Shown here piece after piece: positions 33,555 through 42,909 of a stretch of DNA of 64,000 bases. The notes under the pieces were generated by a model. The model searched no databases. It saw only the letters and a program-made list of their open reading frames with translations, and was not told where the DNA came from. Source of the DNA: Mycobacterium sp. ELW1 (lineage in GTDB: Bacteria; Actinomycetota; Actinomycetes; Mycobacteriales; Mycobacteriaceae); assembly GCF_008329905.1 (NCBI RefSeq), contig NZ_CP032155.1:2666001-2730000 (forward strand). The letters are read 5' to 3'. Made by a program: the position numbers and the translations under genes. How positions within the stretch are numbered: position 1 is the stretch's first letter; each line of letters begins with the position of its first letter.

Positions 33555-33903
33555 GTGGGTCGTCCTGTACCGCGGTCGATGGTGGGCCAAACGGTAACCC
33601 GCGGCCCACCGATCCTGTTCGGCGAACTATGGGTCGCGCCCGGCAGAATTCGCGCGGTTTCGAATTGAGTCCATTGGTCATGATTGATGTGGCAGCGTCG
33701 ACAATCGCGAATCGGATGCGATGTGGATATGCAATTGTGGGCGCTGTCGCGCGCCTCACGCACCAGTCGAGGACGCTATTTTCGCCGGTAGAGTGGCATC
33801 GTGCGGCGCGCCGGAATTGCCGCGTGACGTGAATCGCACCCTTGTGAGGTTCAGGAGCGATAGTGTTCCGGGTGGCGTTGAAATTGGAGACTGGAGGGTA
33901 CGA
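33555..33903. other. Intergenic region without a gene
   Basis: 349 nt between the divergent glycosyltransferase and universal stress protein genes. It is somewhat AT-richer than its surroundings. A -10-like TAGAGT lies at 33789-33794 without a convincing -35 partner. No RNA structure or conserved frame was recognised. Confidence 0.5.
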
Positions 33904-34350
33904 ATGGGCGGTTACAAGACCGTGGTCGTCGGCACGGACGGCTCGGATTCATCGCTGCGTGCAGTCGACCGGGCGGGCTACCTCGCCTCCGAACCTGGCT
34001 CCAAAGTGATCGTGGCGACCGCCTATTTCCCGGCGAATGAGGACACCCGCGCAGCCGACCTGCTGAAGGACGAGGGCTACAAGATGGCGGGCAATGCCCC
34101 CATCTACGCGATCCTGCGTGAGGCACGTGACCGCGCGAAGGCCGCAGGTGCCGCCGAGGTCGAAGAGCGCGCCGTCGTCGGCGCTCCGGTTGACGCGCTG
34201 GTGGAACTGGCCGAAGAGGCCAGCGCCGATCTCCTGATCGTCGGCAACGTCGGCTTGAGCACGATCGCCGGCCGCCTGCTGGGCTCGGTGCCGGCCAACG
34301 TGGCGCGCCGGTCCAAGTGCGACGTGCTGATCGTTCACACCACCGGATAG
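33904..34350 (+). CDS. Universal stress protein (Rv1636 type)
   Basis: 148 residues from the ATG at 33904, preceded by GGAGGGTACGA. Single USP domain with VVVGTDGSDSS at the N-terminus and the nucleotide-binding loop VGNVGLSTIAGRLLGSVPANVARRS (in part). The ATP-type motif reads GNVGLS-x-GRLLGSV, close to G2xG9G(S/T). In M. tuberculosis Rv1636 preferentially binds cAMP and may buffer its level. Cytosolic. Monocistronic-looking, although corA follows after 33 nt. Confidence 0.93.
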   Translation: MGGYKTVVVGTDGSDSSLRAVDRAGYLASEPGSKVIVATAYFPANEDTRAADLLKDEGYKMAGNAPIYAILREARDRAKAAGAAEVEERAVVGAPVDALVELAEEASADLLIVGNVGLSTIAGRLLGSVPANVARRSKCDVLIVHTTG

Positions 34351-34383
34351 CCGGCCCGCTCGGGGCTACCGCAGACTGGTCTG

Positions 34384-35394
34384 ATGACCTACTGCCGAAC
34401 CCGTCTGTGGGTCGATGGCGCACTGAAGGCGGAAGATTTCCCGCTGCAGGAGACCTCAGAGCACCTCGCTGAGCGCAACGCGCTGGTCTGGGTGGACATG
34501 TGCAATCCGGATCACGACGTGTTGTGTGAGCTTGCCGAGGAGCTCGGCTTCGATCAGCACGCGATCGAGGACACCGTCGCGCACGCCGAACGCACGAAGG
34601 CGACTCGGTATGCGACGCATACGTTTCTGACGGTGTACGCGACTGCGTTGGCCCCGCCACTGGCCAACGATCTCGAGTCGCGTCTGATGCTGACGAGGGT
34701 GTCCATCTTCGTGTTGCCGGCGGGCATTGTCACCGTGCGCCACGAATTAGACCCGCAGAAGCCGGTTTTCGACATCGACGAGGTGGTCCGGCGGTGGGAT
34801 GAGAACGCCGATCTGCTGAAGATGGGTCCGCCGGCGTTGCTGCACGGCTTGCTCGATGTGATCGTCGACGGCCAGTTCGACACCATCCAGCAGCTCGATG
34901 ACGCCATCGAAGCGCTCGAGGACGGATTGTTCGACGACCGGGCGGTCACCCGCACGATCCAGCGCTCCACCTACCGGCTCCGCAAGGAACTCGTGGAGTT
35001 GCGCCGGGTCGTGCTGCCCATGCGCGAGGTCATCAACACGATCATGCGCCGCCGCGCAGAGCACGCCGACACCGTCGCACTCGACAGCTGGTATTCCGAT
35101 CTCTACGACCACGTCATTCGCGCGGCGGAGTGGACGGAGTCGTTGCGCGACATGATCACAACGGTGTTCGAGACGAATCTGTCGCTGCAGGACGCGCGAC
35201 TCAACACGATCATGAAGAAGCTCACCGGCTGGGCGGCGATCATTGCGGTGCCCACCGCGGTCACCGGATGGTACGGACAGAACGTCCCCTATCCGGGCTT
35301 TCAAAGCGTCGTCGGTTTGGTGTCCAGCGCGGCGATCATCGTCCTGCTGTCGGGGCTTCTCTACGTCATCTTCAAACGGCGCGGCTGGCTCTGA
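34384..35394 (+). CDS. CorA-family divalent metal transporter with GQN in place of GMN
   Basis: 336 residues. A long cytosolic N-terminal domain (about 1-270) with a long helix (ELVELRRVVLPMREVINTIM) precedes two C-terminal membrane spans (about 275-295 and 308-330). The CorA/ZntB signature is normally Y-G-M-N just after the first span; here it is YGQNVPYPG, with Gly298-Gln299-Asn300. The terminus is basic (FKRRGWL). CorA members transport Mg, Co or Ni, and the GMN loop selects hydrated Mg, so the Gln may change selectivity. I have seen similar GQN members described only as CorA-like, so the ion is uncertain. Confidence 0.88.
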   Translation: MTYCRTRLWVDGALKAEDFPLQETSEHLAERNALVWVDMCNPDHDVLCELAEELGFDQHAIEDTVAHAERTKATRYATHTFLTVYATALAPPLANDLESRLMLTRVSIFVLPAGIVTVRHELDPQKPVFDIDEVVRRWDENADLLKMGPPALLHGLLDVIVDGQFDTIQQLDDAIEALEDGLFDDRAVTRTIQRSTYRLRKELVELRRVVLPMREVINTIMRRRAEHADTVALDSWYSDLYDHVIRAAEWTESLRDMITTVFETNLSLQDARLNTIMKKLTGWAAIIAVPTAVTGWYGQNVPYPGFQSVVGLVSSAAIIVLLSGLLYVIFKRRGWL

Positions 35395-35397
35395 GAG

Positions 35398-35838
35398 TCA
35401 GACACGCAGTGCGGTGAACGGTGCGAAGGGCAGGTTGCGTACGACGAACCAGACCGACACCAGCCCGAGCGTGATGAACGGGGCCCATCGATGATGCTGC
35501 CATCCGGCTAGCTGACGGCCGGTGACCCGACCGGAGGTCCACGTTCCGTACGCGACAGCAAGAAAGCCGAGCGCCACCAACGCCAGCGCGTTGAACCGGA
35601 TGGCCGCCAGCAGGTCGCCGTGCAGCAGCGAATAGATCATGCGAAGGGTGCCGCAGCCCGGACAGTCAACGCCCAGAAGGGCTTTCGTCGGGCAGACCGG
35701 AAGAAAGCCGCCGGGCGTGGTTGGGTCACCGATCCACACGGCAGCGCAAGCACCCGCCGCGAGTGCACCCACGACCAGCGGCGGGGCGAGGCGAGCGAGG
35801 CGGCCGTCGGCCGCCTGCCCAACCTCTGTCGATGTCAC
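35398..35838 (-). CDS. DUF2752 membrane protein
   Basis: 146 residues from a GTG at 35838 that overlaps the stop of the upstream CD225 gene (GTGA). The DUF2752 signature CPTKALLGVDCPGCGTLR is present at about 56-73, followed by hydrophobic segments. Three membrane spans in all. The function of DUF2752 is unknown. Coupled translation with the CD225 protein suggests a joint role in the membrane. Confidence 0.85.
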   Translation of the reverse strand: MTSTEVGQAADGRLARLAPPLVVGALAAGACAAVWIGDPTTPGGFLPVCPTKALLGVDCPGCGTLRMIYSLLHGDLLAAIRFNALALVALGFLAVAYGTWTSGRVTGRQLAGWQHHRWAPFITLGLVSVWFVVRNLPFAPFTALRV

Positions 35839-36134
35839 GACGTGGTGGTGTCGACGTCCATGTTCATCACACCGGTGGCGAAGAGAATGCCGTAGATGAC
35901 GATGATCGCGAACCAGATGACAACGCTCCAGATCACCCACTTCTTGGCGGCAGAGGCCGACGCCTGAGCTTCGGCGTACTGACCCTGCACCCAGAGTCCG
36001 TTCACCTGAGCGGCTTTCACGATCGCGACGATGCCGGTGATCGGGAAGCAGAAAATCGTCGCCAGGATGGCGAGTGCCAAGTTGTTCTTCGGCTGAGGAG
36101 CCGCGGGTGGGTAGCCGGGTGGTTGCTGGGTCAT
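35835..36134 (-). CDS. CD225/dispanin (IFITM-like) family protein
   Basis: 99 residues. A Pro/Gln-rich cytosolic N-terminus (MTQQPPGYPPAAPQPKNN) leads into the re-entrant first hydrophobic segment AILATIFCFPITGIVAIVKA, then the loop NGLWVQGQYAEAQASASAAK, and a second span (WVIWSVVIWFAIIVIYG). This two-helix layout with CFPxG is diagnostic of the family, best known from animal IFITM antiviral proteins. The bacterial function is not established. Confidence 0.9.
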   Translation of the reverse strand: MTQQPPGYPPAAPQPKNNLALAILATIFCFPITGIVAIVKAAQVNGLWVQGQYAEAQASASAAKKWVIWSVVIWFAIIVIYGILFATGVMNMDVDTTTS

Positions 36135-36358
36135 CGATGCCTCCGTGATTTATGGCGTGTTGGCAGGGCAAAGCGGTGCATACGCTACCGGACGAAGTCG
36201 CTGCGTAGGGGGCATCGTCCCGGATGTCGTCGAGTGGTATTCGCGCTCGAGTCGGGATTTTGCCAACCGGTTGCCTCGGAGATTGCCGAATCATCCTCTG
36301 GTCGGTCCCGGGGGTCTACGCTCGGCCGTAGGTCGCCGGGCAAGTCGAGGAGATGACG

Positions 36359-36850
36359 ATGACGGTTCGATTGCTGAGTGTTGTTGGGGCAGTGAGCATT
36401 TTGATGGTCGGCGGAGTCGGTTGTTCGAAGGATGACAGCTCGAGCGACGCCAAGACGACGTCGACGGCCGCAACCACGACATCGGCGGCGGCAACGACGA
36501 CGAGTGCAGCGGCCGCCGGGACGGGCGCCAAGGTCACGATCGACGGTCAGGCCAAGCAGATCGACGGTCCGGTGGTCTGCGCGACCACGGACGGCAAGTT
36601 CTCGATCGCCATCGGAGAGGTGATCACCGGGGTGATCGTCGGTCTCGAGCAGGACGCATCCAAGGTCCGCGCCGTCGGACTCGGAGACGTCAATGGGGTG
36701 GTGCTGAACTTCACCGACGGGGTGCCCGGAGATACCGCCACCGCCACCAAAGACGGCAACACCTACACCATCAAGGGCACCGCCAGCGGATCGGACTCGG
36801 CCGGCAAGCAGGTCAGCAAGCCGTTCGAGGTCGTTGCGACCTGCCCCTGA
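36359..36850 (+). CDS. LpqH-like 19-kDa family lipoprotein
   Basis: 163 residues from the ATG at 36359 rather than 36353, because AGGAG sits directly against the first ATG and 6 nt before the second. Lipoprotein signal peptide with lipobox VGGVGC (Cys near 22). A Thr/Ala/Ser-rich linker (about 30-57) is probably O-glycosylated. The LpqH/lipoprotein-21 domain follows (about 60-163, VTIDGQAKQIDGPVVC ... VATCP), with two Cys forming the expected disulfide. Surface lipoproteins of this family are TLR2 ligands in pathogens; the native role is unclear. Confidence 0.9.
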   Translation: MTVRLLSVVGAVSILMVGGVGCSKDDSSSDAKTTSTAATTTSAAATTTSAAAAGTGAKVTIDGQAKQIDGPVVCATTDGKFSIAIGEVITGVIVGLEQDASKVRAVGLGDVNGVVLNFTDGVPGDTATATKDGNTYTIKGTASGSDSAGKQVSKPFEVVATCP

Positions 36851-36894
36851 CGCGTGGTGGCGCGGCGACTAAATGGCTCGGCCGAGGCCGGCTC

Positions 36895-37188
36895 TCACAA
36901 GACTTCACCGATATCGGGAAGTAAGGCTGTGTCTTGGAGTTGGCCGTCGGGGAACATGGCAGCCAGTTCGCGCACGCGTCGTTTGGCCCAGCGGGGATCG
37001 CGGCGGCTGAGCATCTCGTATTCATAGTGAAACCGCTGTGCGCGGTCGCCCACAAGCTTTCTCCCCAGGCTGGAAACTTCGCCCTGGGAAAACCAGTACA
37101 AAGCGTCGTCCAGGGTGCCGGTTCGATCGAATCCGACCTTTCCACGCTCGCAGAAAGTGAAGTGATAGAGCCCAGAGTCATCGCCCAC
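36895..37188 (-). CDS. Hypothetical protein, possibly N-terminally truncated
   Basis: 97 residues from a GTG at 37188. The sequence resembles the C-terminal half of an Imm61-like immunity protein (VGDDSGLYHFTFCERGKVGFD, LDDALYWFSQGEVSSLGRKLV), but the resemblance is from memory and weak. Reading upstream in frame gives a few plausible residues (WTQYF) and then a TGA at about 37207, so either the gene starts at the GTG without a ribosome binding site or it is a remnant. It lies just downstream of the MBL hydrolase on the same strand. Confidence 0.45.
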   Translation of the reverse strand: MGDDSGLYHFTFCERGKVGFDRTGTLDDALYWFSQGEVSSLGRKLVGDRAQRFHYEYEMLSRRDPRWAKRRVRELAAMFPDGQLQDTALLPDIGEVL

Positions 37189-37253
37189 GAAATATTGAGT
37201 CCATCCTCAGACCCGCTGGGTCATGGATACCAGCAGGTTGGAGGCGCCACCAT

Positions 37254-37931
37254 TCACCAGCCGCGCTCGCGCCACTCGGCGAGGTGCGGACGCTCGGCGC
37301 CCAGCGTGGTGTCGTCGCCGTGCCCGGGGTAGACGACCGTGTCGTCGCCGTACCGGTCGAACAGCTTGCTGTTCACGTCGCCGAGTAGTTGCTCGAACGC
37401 GCCGGGCTCCCACGTCTTGCCGACGCCGCCAGGGAAGAGGCAGTCCCCGGTGAACAGGTGGGTGGCGGTCCGTTCGCCGGCCGGCCGCAATGCCAGCGCC
37501 ACCGAGCCGGGCGTATGCCCGCGCAGATGGATCACATCGAAGACGAGATCGCCCACGCTGATCGTGTCGCCGTCGGCCAGGTAGCGCTGCGGCGTCACCG
37601 GCAGCGGCTCGGCGTCGAGTTCGTGGGCCGCGGTCGGAACGCCAGTCGCCTCGGCCAGCGCTTCGAGCGCCTGCCAGTGATCGAAATGCTGGTGGCTCGT
37701 CACGATGAGCGCCAACTTCGGCGCATGTTCCCGTACCAGGTCGACGAGCAGCGCCGCGTCGTTGGCTGCGTCGACCAATAAACTCTCGCCGGATTGGGAA
37801 CAGGTCACCACGTAGGTGTTGTTGTCCATCGGGCCCACTGACATCTTCACGATGGTGGCGCCGGGCACGGTCCTGCGGGCAGCGGTCTGCGGTTCGACGT
37901 GTCCGGTGTAGGTGTCGGCGACGACTGTCAT
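37254..37931 (-). CDS. Metallo-beta-lactamase fold hydrolase (Rv1637c type)
   Basis: 225 residues from the ATG at 37931 (MTVVADTYTG); a GTG nine bases upstream is also possible. The metal motif reads SHQHFDHW (HxHxDH form), with further ligands in LRGHTPGSV, LFTGDCLFPGG and VYPGHGDDT, a glyoxalase II-like arrangement. Predicted cytosolic hydrolase of a thioester or similar; the substrate is unproven. Divergent from uvrA. The same order occurs in M. tuberculosis (Rv1637c–uvrA). Confidence 0.9.
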   Translation of the reverse strand: MTVVADTYTGHVEPQTAARRTVPGATIVKMSVGPMDNNTYVVTCSQSGESLLVDAANDAALLVDLVREHAPKLALIVTSHQHFDHWQALEALAEATGVPTAAHELDAEPLPVTPQRYLADGDTISVGDLVFDVIHLRGHTPGSVALALRPAGERTATHLFTGDCLFPGGVGKTWEPGAFEQLLGDVNSKLFDRYGDDTVVYPGHGDDTTLGAERPHLAEWRERGW

Positions 37932-38049
37932 GGTCGCCACGTTACTTGTCGGTGGGTCGACATAGCATGGGGTTCAATGCGCCGCGTTCGAGATGGACTG
38001 TCCTCTCGACGGCGCCTTCGTGCCCACAAACCCGCAGGAAGGGGGGCTG

Positions 38050-40953
38050 GTGGCTGACCGGCTGATCGTCAAGGGGGCGCGTGAGCACAACTTGCGCGGC
38101 ATCGACCTGGACTTGCCCCGCGACAGTCTGATCGTCTTCACAGGGCTGTCCGGATCGGGCAAGTCCTCGTTGGCGTTCGACACCATCTTCGCCGAGGGGC
38201 AGCGCCGCTACGTCGAATCGCTGTCGGCCTATGCGCGCCAATTCCTCGGTCAGATGGACAAGCCGGACGTCGACTTCATCGAGGGGCTCTCCCCGGCGGT
38301 GTCGATCGACCAGAAGTCCACCAACCGCAACCCGCGCTCCACGGTCGGCACCATCACCGAGGTCTACGACTACCTGCGGCTGCTGTACGCCCGAGCGGGT
38401 ACCCCGCACTGCCCGGTGTGCGGTGAGCGCATCGCGCGGCAGACCCCGCAGCAGATCGTCGACCAGGTGCTCGCCATGGACGAAGGTCTGCGGTTCCAGG
38501 TGCTGGCGCCGGTGGTGCGCACCCGCAAGGGTGAATTCGTCGACCTCTTCGACAAGCTCAACAGCCAGGGCTACAGCCGGGTCCGGGTCGACGGAGTCGT
38601 GCATTCTCTGACCGATCCGCCGAAGCTGAAGAAGCAGGAAAAGCACGATATCGAGGTCGTGATCGACCGGCTCACCGTCAAGACCAGCGCGAAGCAACGC
38701 CTCACCGACTCGGTCGAGACGGCGCTGAATCTGGCCGACGGCATCGTCGTGCTGGAGTTCGTCGACCGCGAGGACGACCACCCACACCGCGAGCAGCGGT
38801 TCTCCGAGAAGCTGGCCTGCCCCAACGGACATCCGCTGGCCGTCGACGACCTGGAACCGCGGTCGTTCTCGTTCAACTCGCCCTACGGCGCCTGCCCGGA
38901 ATGCAGCGGCCTCGGCATCCGCAAGGAAGTCGACCCCGAGCTGGTGGTTCCCGACCCGGATCTGACGCTCGCCGACGGCGCGGTCGCCCCGTGGGCGATG
39001 GGCCACACCGCCGAGTACTTCACCCGGATGATGGCCGGCCTGGGTGAGTCGATGGGATTCGACGTCAACACCCCGTGGCGCAAGCTTCCGGCCAAGGCGC
39101 GCAAGGCAATTCTGGAAGGCTGCGACGAGCAGGTCCACGTGCGCTACAAGAACCGGTACGGACGGACCCGGTCGTACTACGCCGAATTCGAAGGCGTGAT
39201 GGCGTTTCTGCACCGGCGCATGGAGCAGACCGAATCCGAGCAGATGAAAGAGCGCTACGACGGGTTCATGCGCGACGTGCCGTGCCCGGAGTGCCAGGGC
39301 ACCCGGCTGAAGCCGGAGATCCTCGCGGTCACGCTGGCCGCGGGGGAGTACGGCGCGAAGTCGATCGCCGAAGTGTCCGAGCTGTCCATCTCGGATTGCT
39401 CGGAGTTCCTCAACGCCCTCACCCTGGGCGCCCGTGAATCCGCCATCGCCGGCCAGGTGCTCAAGGAGGTGCAGTCGCGGCTGGGCTTTTTGCTCGACGT
39501 CGGGCTGGACTATCTGTCGCTGTCCCGCGCGGCAGGCACGCTGTCCGGTGGTGAGGCCCAGCGCATCCGGCTGGCCACCCAGATCGGGTCGGGTCTGGTC
39601 GGCGTGCTCTACGTGCTCGACGAGCCGTCGATCGGACTGCATCAGCGTGACAATCGTCGACTCATCGAAACCCTTACGCGGCTAAGGGATCTGGGCAACA
39701 CACTGATCGTCGTCGAACACGACGAAGACACCATCGCGCACTCCGACTGGGTGGTCGACATCGGGCCGGCAGCCGGTGAGCACGGCGGCCAGGTGGTGCA
39801 CAGCGGCACGTATGCCGATCTGCTGCGCAACCCCAACTCGATCACCGGTGCCTACCTGTCGGGCAAGCAGAGCATCGACGTACCGGCGATCCGCCGCCCG
39901 GTGGACCGCCGCAAGCAGATCACCGTCATCGGCGCGCGGGAGCACAACCTGCACGACATCGACGTCGCGTTCCCCCTCGGGGTGCTCACCTCGGTGACGG
40001 GCGTGTCCGGCTCCGGAAAGTCGACCCTGGTCAACGACATCCTGGCCACCGTGCTGGCCAACAAGCTCAACGGGGCCCGCCAGGTCCCGGGCCGCCACAC
40101 CCGGATCAACGGTCTGGAACACCTCGACAAGTTGGTCCGGGTCGACCAGTCGCCGATCGGGCGCACCCCGCGGTCCAATCCGGCCACCTACACCGGCGTG
40201 TTCGACAAGATCCGCACGTTGTTCGCCGCCACCACCGAGGCGAAGGTTCGCGGCTATCAGCCCGGCCGGTTCTCGTTCAACGTCAAAGGTGGCCGCTGCG
40301 AAGCATGTTCGGGCGACGGCACCATCAAGATCGAGATGAACTTCCTGCCTGACGTCTACGTTCCGTGCGAGGTGTGCCACGGCGCCCGCTACAACCGCGA
40401 GACCCTCGAGGTGCACTACAAGGGCAAGACCATCTCCGAGGTGCTCGACATGTCCATCGAGGACGCCGCGGAGTTCTTCGAGCCGATCAGCAGCATTCAC
40501 CGCTATCTGCGCACACTGGTCGACGTGGGGCTGGGCTATGTCCGATTGGGTCAGCCGGCCCCGACGTTGTCCGGCGGTGAGGCGCAGCGCGTCAAGCTCG
40601 CCGCCGAACTGCAGAAGCGCTCGACCGGCCGCACCGTCTACATCCTGGACGAGCCGACCACCGGTCTGCACTTCGAGGACATCCGCAAGCTGCTGAAGGT
40701 CATCAACGGCCTTGTCGACAAAGGTAATTCGGTGATCGTCATCGAACACAACCTCGACGTCATCAAGACCTCGGACTGGATCATCGACATGGGTCCCGAG
40801 GGTGGTTCGGGCGGCGGCACCGTCGTCGCGCAGGGCACTCCGGAAGACGTGGCGGCGGTGCCGAGCAGCTACACCGGCAAGTTCCTCGCCGACGTGCTGC
40901 CCGCGGCACCGGCACCCAAGCGGACAACCCGGCGGCGCAAGGTCAGCGCCTGA
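38050..40953 (+). CDS. uvrA: Excinuclease ABC subunit A
   Basis: 967 residues from the GTG at 38050, preceded by AAGGGGGG and giving the canonical start [16 protein letters not shown]; the open frame from 37993 is an unsupported extension. Two ABC ATPase units: Walker [14 protein letters not shown] near 33 and [13 protein letters not shown] near 655, each with an LSGGEAQR signature. Zinc-finger cysteines are visible ([41 protein letters not shown]). It recognises helix-distorting damage and loads UvrB. Confidence 0.97.
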   Translation: MADRLIVKGAREHNLRGIDLDLPRDSLIVFTGLSGSGKSSLAFDTIFAEGQRRYVESLSAYARQFLGQMDKPDVDFIEGLSPAVSIDQKSTNRNPRSTVGTITEVYDYLRLLYARAGTPHCPVCGERIARQTPQQIVDQVLAMDEGLRFQVLAPVVRTRKGEFVDLFDKLNSQGYSRVRVDGVVHSLTDPPKLKKQEKHDIEVVIDRLTVKTSAKQRLTDSVETALNLADGIVVLEFVDREDDHPHREQRFSEKLACPNGHPLAVDDLEPRSFSFNSPYGACPECSGLGIRKEVDPELVVPDPDLTLADGAVAPWAMGHTAEYFTRMMAGLGESMGFDVNTPWRKLPAKARKAILEGCDEQVHVRYKNRYGRTRSYYAEFEGVMAFLHRRMEQTESEQMKERYDGFMRDVPCPECQGTRLKPEILAVTLAAGEYGAKSIAEVSELSISDCSEFLNALTLGARESAIAGQVLKEVQSRLGFLLDVGLDYLSLSRAAGTLSGGEAQRIRLATQIGSGLVGVLYVLDEPSIGLHQRDNRRLIETLTRLRDLGNTLIVVEHDEDTIAHSDWVVDIGPAAGEHGGQVVHSGTYADLLRNPNSITGAYLSGKQSIDVPAIRRPVDRRKQITVIGAREHNLHDIDVAFPLGVLTSVTGVSGSGKSTLVNDILATVLANKLNGARQVPGRHTRINGLEHLDKLVRVDQSPIGRTPRSNPATYTGVFDKIRTLFAATTEAKVRGYQPGRFSFNVKGGRCEACSGDGTIKIEMNFLPDVYVPCEVCHGARYNRETLEVHYKGKTISEVLDMSIEDAAEFFEPISSIHRYLRTLVDVGLGYVRLGQPAPTLSGGEAQRVKLAAELQKRSTGRTVYILDEPTTGLHFEDIRKLLKVINGLVDKGNSVIVIEHNLDVIKTSDWIIDMGPEGGSGGGTVVAQGTPEDVAAVPSSYTGKFLADVLPAAPAPKRTTRRRKVSA

Positions 40954-41103
40954 GCCACGGCAGGGTCACGGCGGGTAAGCGGGCACCCGGAAACCGTCAG
41001 AGTGGAAAGCGTTTAGCGCGCTCCAGATGGTGTATCCGCACCACTGGGTGGGCACTCGCTCACCACCGCCGGTGCGCCTCACCGCGCTCCCTGCACCGCA
41101 GGG

Positions 41104-41130
41104 TTGCGCGCGATTGGGTTCGCCGATAAT
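41104..41130 (+). promoter_or_regulatory. Candidate promoter for the DUF-type membrane gene
   Basis: GATAAT (41125-41130) is a good -10; TTGCGC (41104-41109) is a possible -35 at a short 15-nt spacing. It lies in the 191-nt gap after uvrA, which otherwise shows nothing notable. Confidence 0.3.
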
Positions 41131-41144
41131 CGTCAAGGACCCTT

Positions 41145-41708
41145 ATGTCGTCGCGCAATACTCTTGTCCGTTCGCTCCATGACCTCGGCGCCGCTGCGTG
41201 GTTCGGTGGCTCACTGATGGGGGCGGTCGGCGTCAACGGTGCGGCAGCAGCTGTGCGTGATCCTCGCGACCGCGCCCGCGTGGCCGGCGTCGGATGGGGA
41301 AAGTGGGCTCCCGTCAACGCGATCGCGATCGGAGCGCACGTGATCGGCGGCGGTGCCATCCTCTACGCCAACCGGGACCGTGCCAAGCATCAATCCGGAG
41401 TCACCAGCAACACCGTGGCCAAGATCGTGCTGACCGGTGCCGCTCTCGCTGTCACCGCCTACAGCGGGATGCTCGGTGCCAAAGCCGCACAGGGCGACGG
41501 CCATCCCGTCGAGGGCGCCACCGATCCGTCGTCGTCGACCCCCGACGATGTGGCCGGAGCTCAACGGCAGCTCCGCTATACGCAGTGGGCGCTGCCGATC
41601 CTCACCGGCGCCATCGTGGTTCTTGGTGCGCAGCAGGGCGAGCAGCAGCGTCCCGGCCAGGTTCTCGCCGGGCTCGGAAGCACGCTCGCGCGCCGCGTGG
41701 GTAACTGA
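41145..41708 (+). CDS. Hypothetical small membrane protein
   Basis: 187 residues, with AAGGA about 8 nt before the ATG. Hydrophobic segments lie at about 12-36 (LGAAAWFGGSLMGAVGVNGAA), 55-75, 90-110 and 147-162. The N-terminus RSLHDLGAAAWFGGSLMGA resembles DUF-type membrane proteins common in mycobacteria, but no function is known. The stop overlaps the next gene's ATG by one base (TGATG), so the two are translationally coupled. Confidence 0.78.
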   Translation: MSSRNTLVRSLHDLGAAAWFGGSLMGAVGVNGAAAAVRDPRDRARVAGVGWGKWAPVNAIAIGAHVIGGGAILYANRDRAKHQSGVTSNTVAKIVLTGAALAVTAYSGMLGAKAAQGDGHPVEGATDPSSSTPDDVAGAQRQLRYTQWALPILTGAIVVLGAQQGEQQRPGQVLAGLGSTLARRVGN

Positions 41709-41959
41709 TGAACTTCGTCGACGACGTGAAGGGCACGTGGGGTCGTCTGGTCGGCAAGGCCAGGGACCAGCACGCCGCGCGTCAGCAGAAGTCGGAATCG
41801 GACATCACCGCCGACGCGGGGGTCGCCGGTTCCCGGGCCAACACCGACGGAAATTCCGGCAGTTATGTCGGTCGCACCGCACCGCAGTTCGACGCCGAGG
41901 TTCAGGAGAGCGGCGCGGAGGCCCGGGCCGCTAGTCCTGGACCGTCGGGCGGATCGTGA
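41708..41959 (+). CDS. Small hydrophilic hypothetical protein
   Basis: 83 residues, charged and probably disordered (MNFVDDVKGTWGRLVGKARDQHAARQQK, partly shown). The N-terminal helix is amphipathic. It is coupled to the preceding membrane protein gene. Its last 29 nt overlap the end of the convergent SDR gene. No family recognised. Confidence 0.65.
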   Translation: MNFVDDVKGTWGRLVGKARDQHAARQQKSESDITADAGVAGSRANTDGNSGSYVGRTAPQFDAEVQESGAEARAASPGPSGGS

Positions 41960-42662
41960 TGTCGCCGATCTCGACATCACGCGGCTGATCGATCGCGAAC
42001 GCGATCGCCCGGGCGACCGCCTCGGGCGGCAGACCGAAACTCTCCATCGCCGCACGGGCCTGCCGCCGCGCCTCGGGATCCTCGATCGACGAGTCCAGTT
42101 CGGTGTTGACGTACCCCGGGGAGATCGACGTGGTGCGGATGACGCCGTCGGTGGATTCCTGACGCAACGCCTCCAGCAGGGTGCGCACGGCGTTCTTCGT
42201 CGCGGCGTAAACGCCCATACCCGGCACGATCTTCAGCCCGGCGGTCGACACGACCGTGACGAAATCGCCGTAGCCTTGCCGTCGGAAGACCGGCAGCGCG
42301 GCGGCGATGCCGTGCAGGACCCCGCGCAGGTTCACGTCGATCATCGCGTCCCAGCCGTCGACGTCGAGGTCAGCGGTAGGCCCGATTCGCGCGATGCCGG
42401 CATTGCCGACGAACACATCGAGACGGCCGTACTCGTCGACGGCCGCCGAGACCAACCGTTCGGCATCGGCCTGTTGCGTCACGTCGGTCGGAACGGTCAG
42501 CGCTGTGCCGCCGGCCTCGCGGATCTCGTCGGCCAGGCCGCGCAGCCGATCCTCGCGGCGCGCACCGAGAACCACGGTCGCACCCTGCTGAGCCAGTAGT
42601 CGCGCCGTCGCGGCACCGATCCCGCTGCTGGCGCCGGTGATCGCGACGATTTTGCCGGTCAG
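41931..42662 (-). CDS. Short-chain dehydrogenase/reductase with an apparent CTG start
   Basis: 243 residues. Classical SDR: the cofactor loop TGASSGIGAA near 8-17, NAG motif in VGNAGIARIG, active-site Ser in VSTAG, and YAATK (Tyr-x-x-x-Lys). NADP preference is suggested by GARREDR. The frame has no ATG, GTG or TTG that would keep the N-terminal Rossmann strand; the only plausible initiator is CTG at 42660-42662, which overlaps the TGA of the upstream gene (CTGA). The first GTG would delete the cofactor loop. The substrate is unknown. Confidence 0.8.
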   Translation of the reverse strand: MTGKIVAITGASSGIGAATARLLAQQGATVVLGARREDRLRGLADEIREAGGTALTVPTDVTQQADAERLVSAAVDEYGRLDVFVGNAGIARIGPTADLDVDGWDAMIDVNLRGVLHGIAAALPVFRRQGYGDFVTVVSTAGLKIVPGMGVYAATKNAVRTLLEALRQESTDGVIRTTSISPGYVNTELDSSIEDPEARRQARAAMESFGLPPEAVARAIAFAIDQPRDVEIGDITIRPTVQD

Positions 42663-42904
42663 GATTGATCCGGCTTGTGCATGGACGCGCGGATCTCTTC
42701 CAGCCGCTCGGCCGCCGCCCGCTGACGGGCGTCGTACTGTTCCTCGACGGTGCGGCCCTCCGGTGTCTCGGCATCCAATTCGGCTGAGCCGAGCGCAGTT
42801 CCGTACCGCGTCTCGATCTTCTCCTGCACCGATTCGAAGGTGGGCACCCCGGATTCGTTGTAGCCGGAGTCCAACGGTGGTTCGACAACGGATTCGTCGG
42901 GCAT
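42659..42904 (-). CDS. Small acidic hypothetical protein
   Basis: 81 residues from the ATG at 42904. Acidic and hydrophilic (MPDESVVEPPLDSGYNES ... VEEQYDARQRAAAERLEE), reminiscent of actinobacterial DUF5709 proteins, though I am not certain. Its stop overlaps the presumed CTG start of the SDR, so the two are probably co-translated. Confidence 0.68.
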   Translation of the reverse strand: MPDESVVEPPLDSGYNESGVPTFESVQEKIETRYGTALGSAELDAETPEGRTVEEQYDARQRAAAERLEEIRASMHKPDQS

Positions 42905-42909
42905 GACGA

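Noticed and set aside
36813..37181. 122-residue minus-strand frame overlapping the 97-residue hypothetical
   Set aside because: Alternate frame with no start signal and runs into the lipoprotein gene end.
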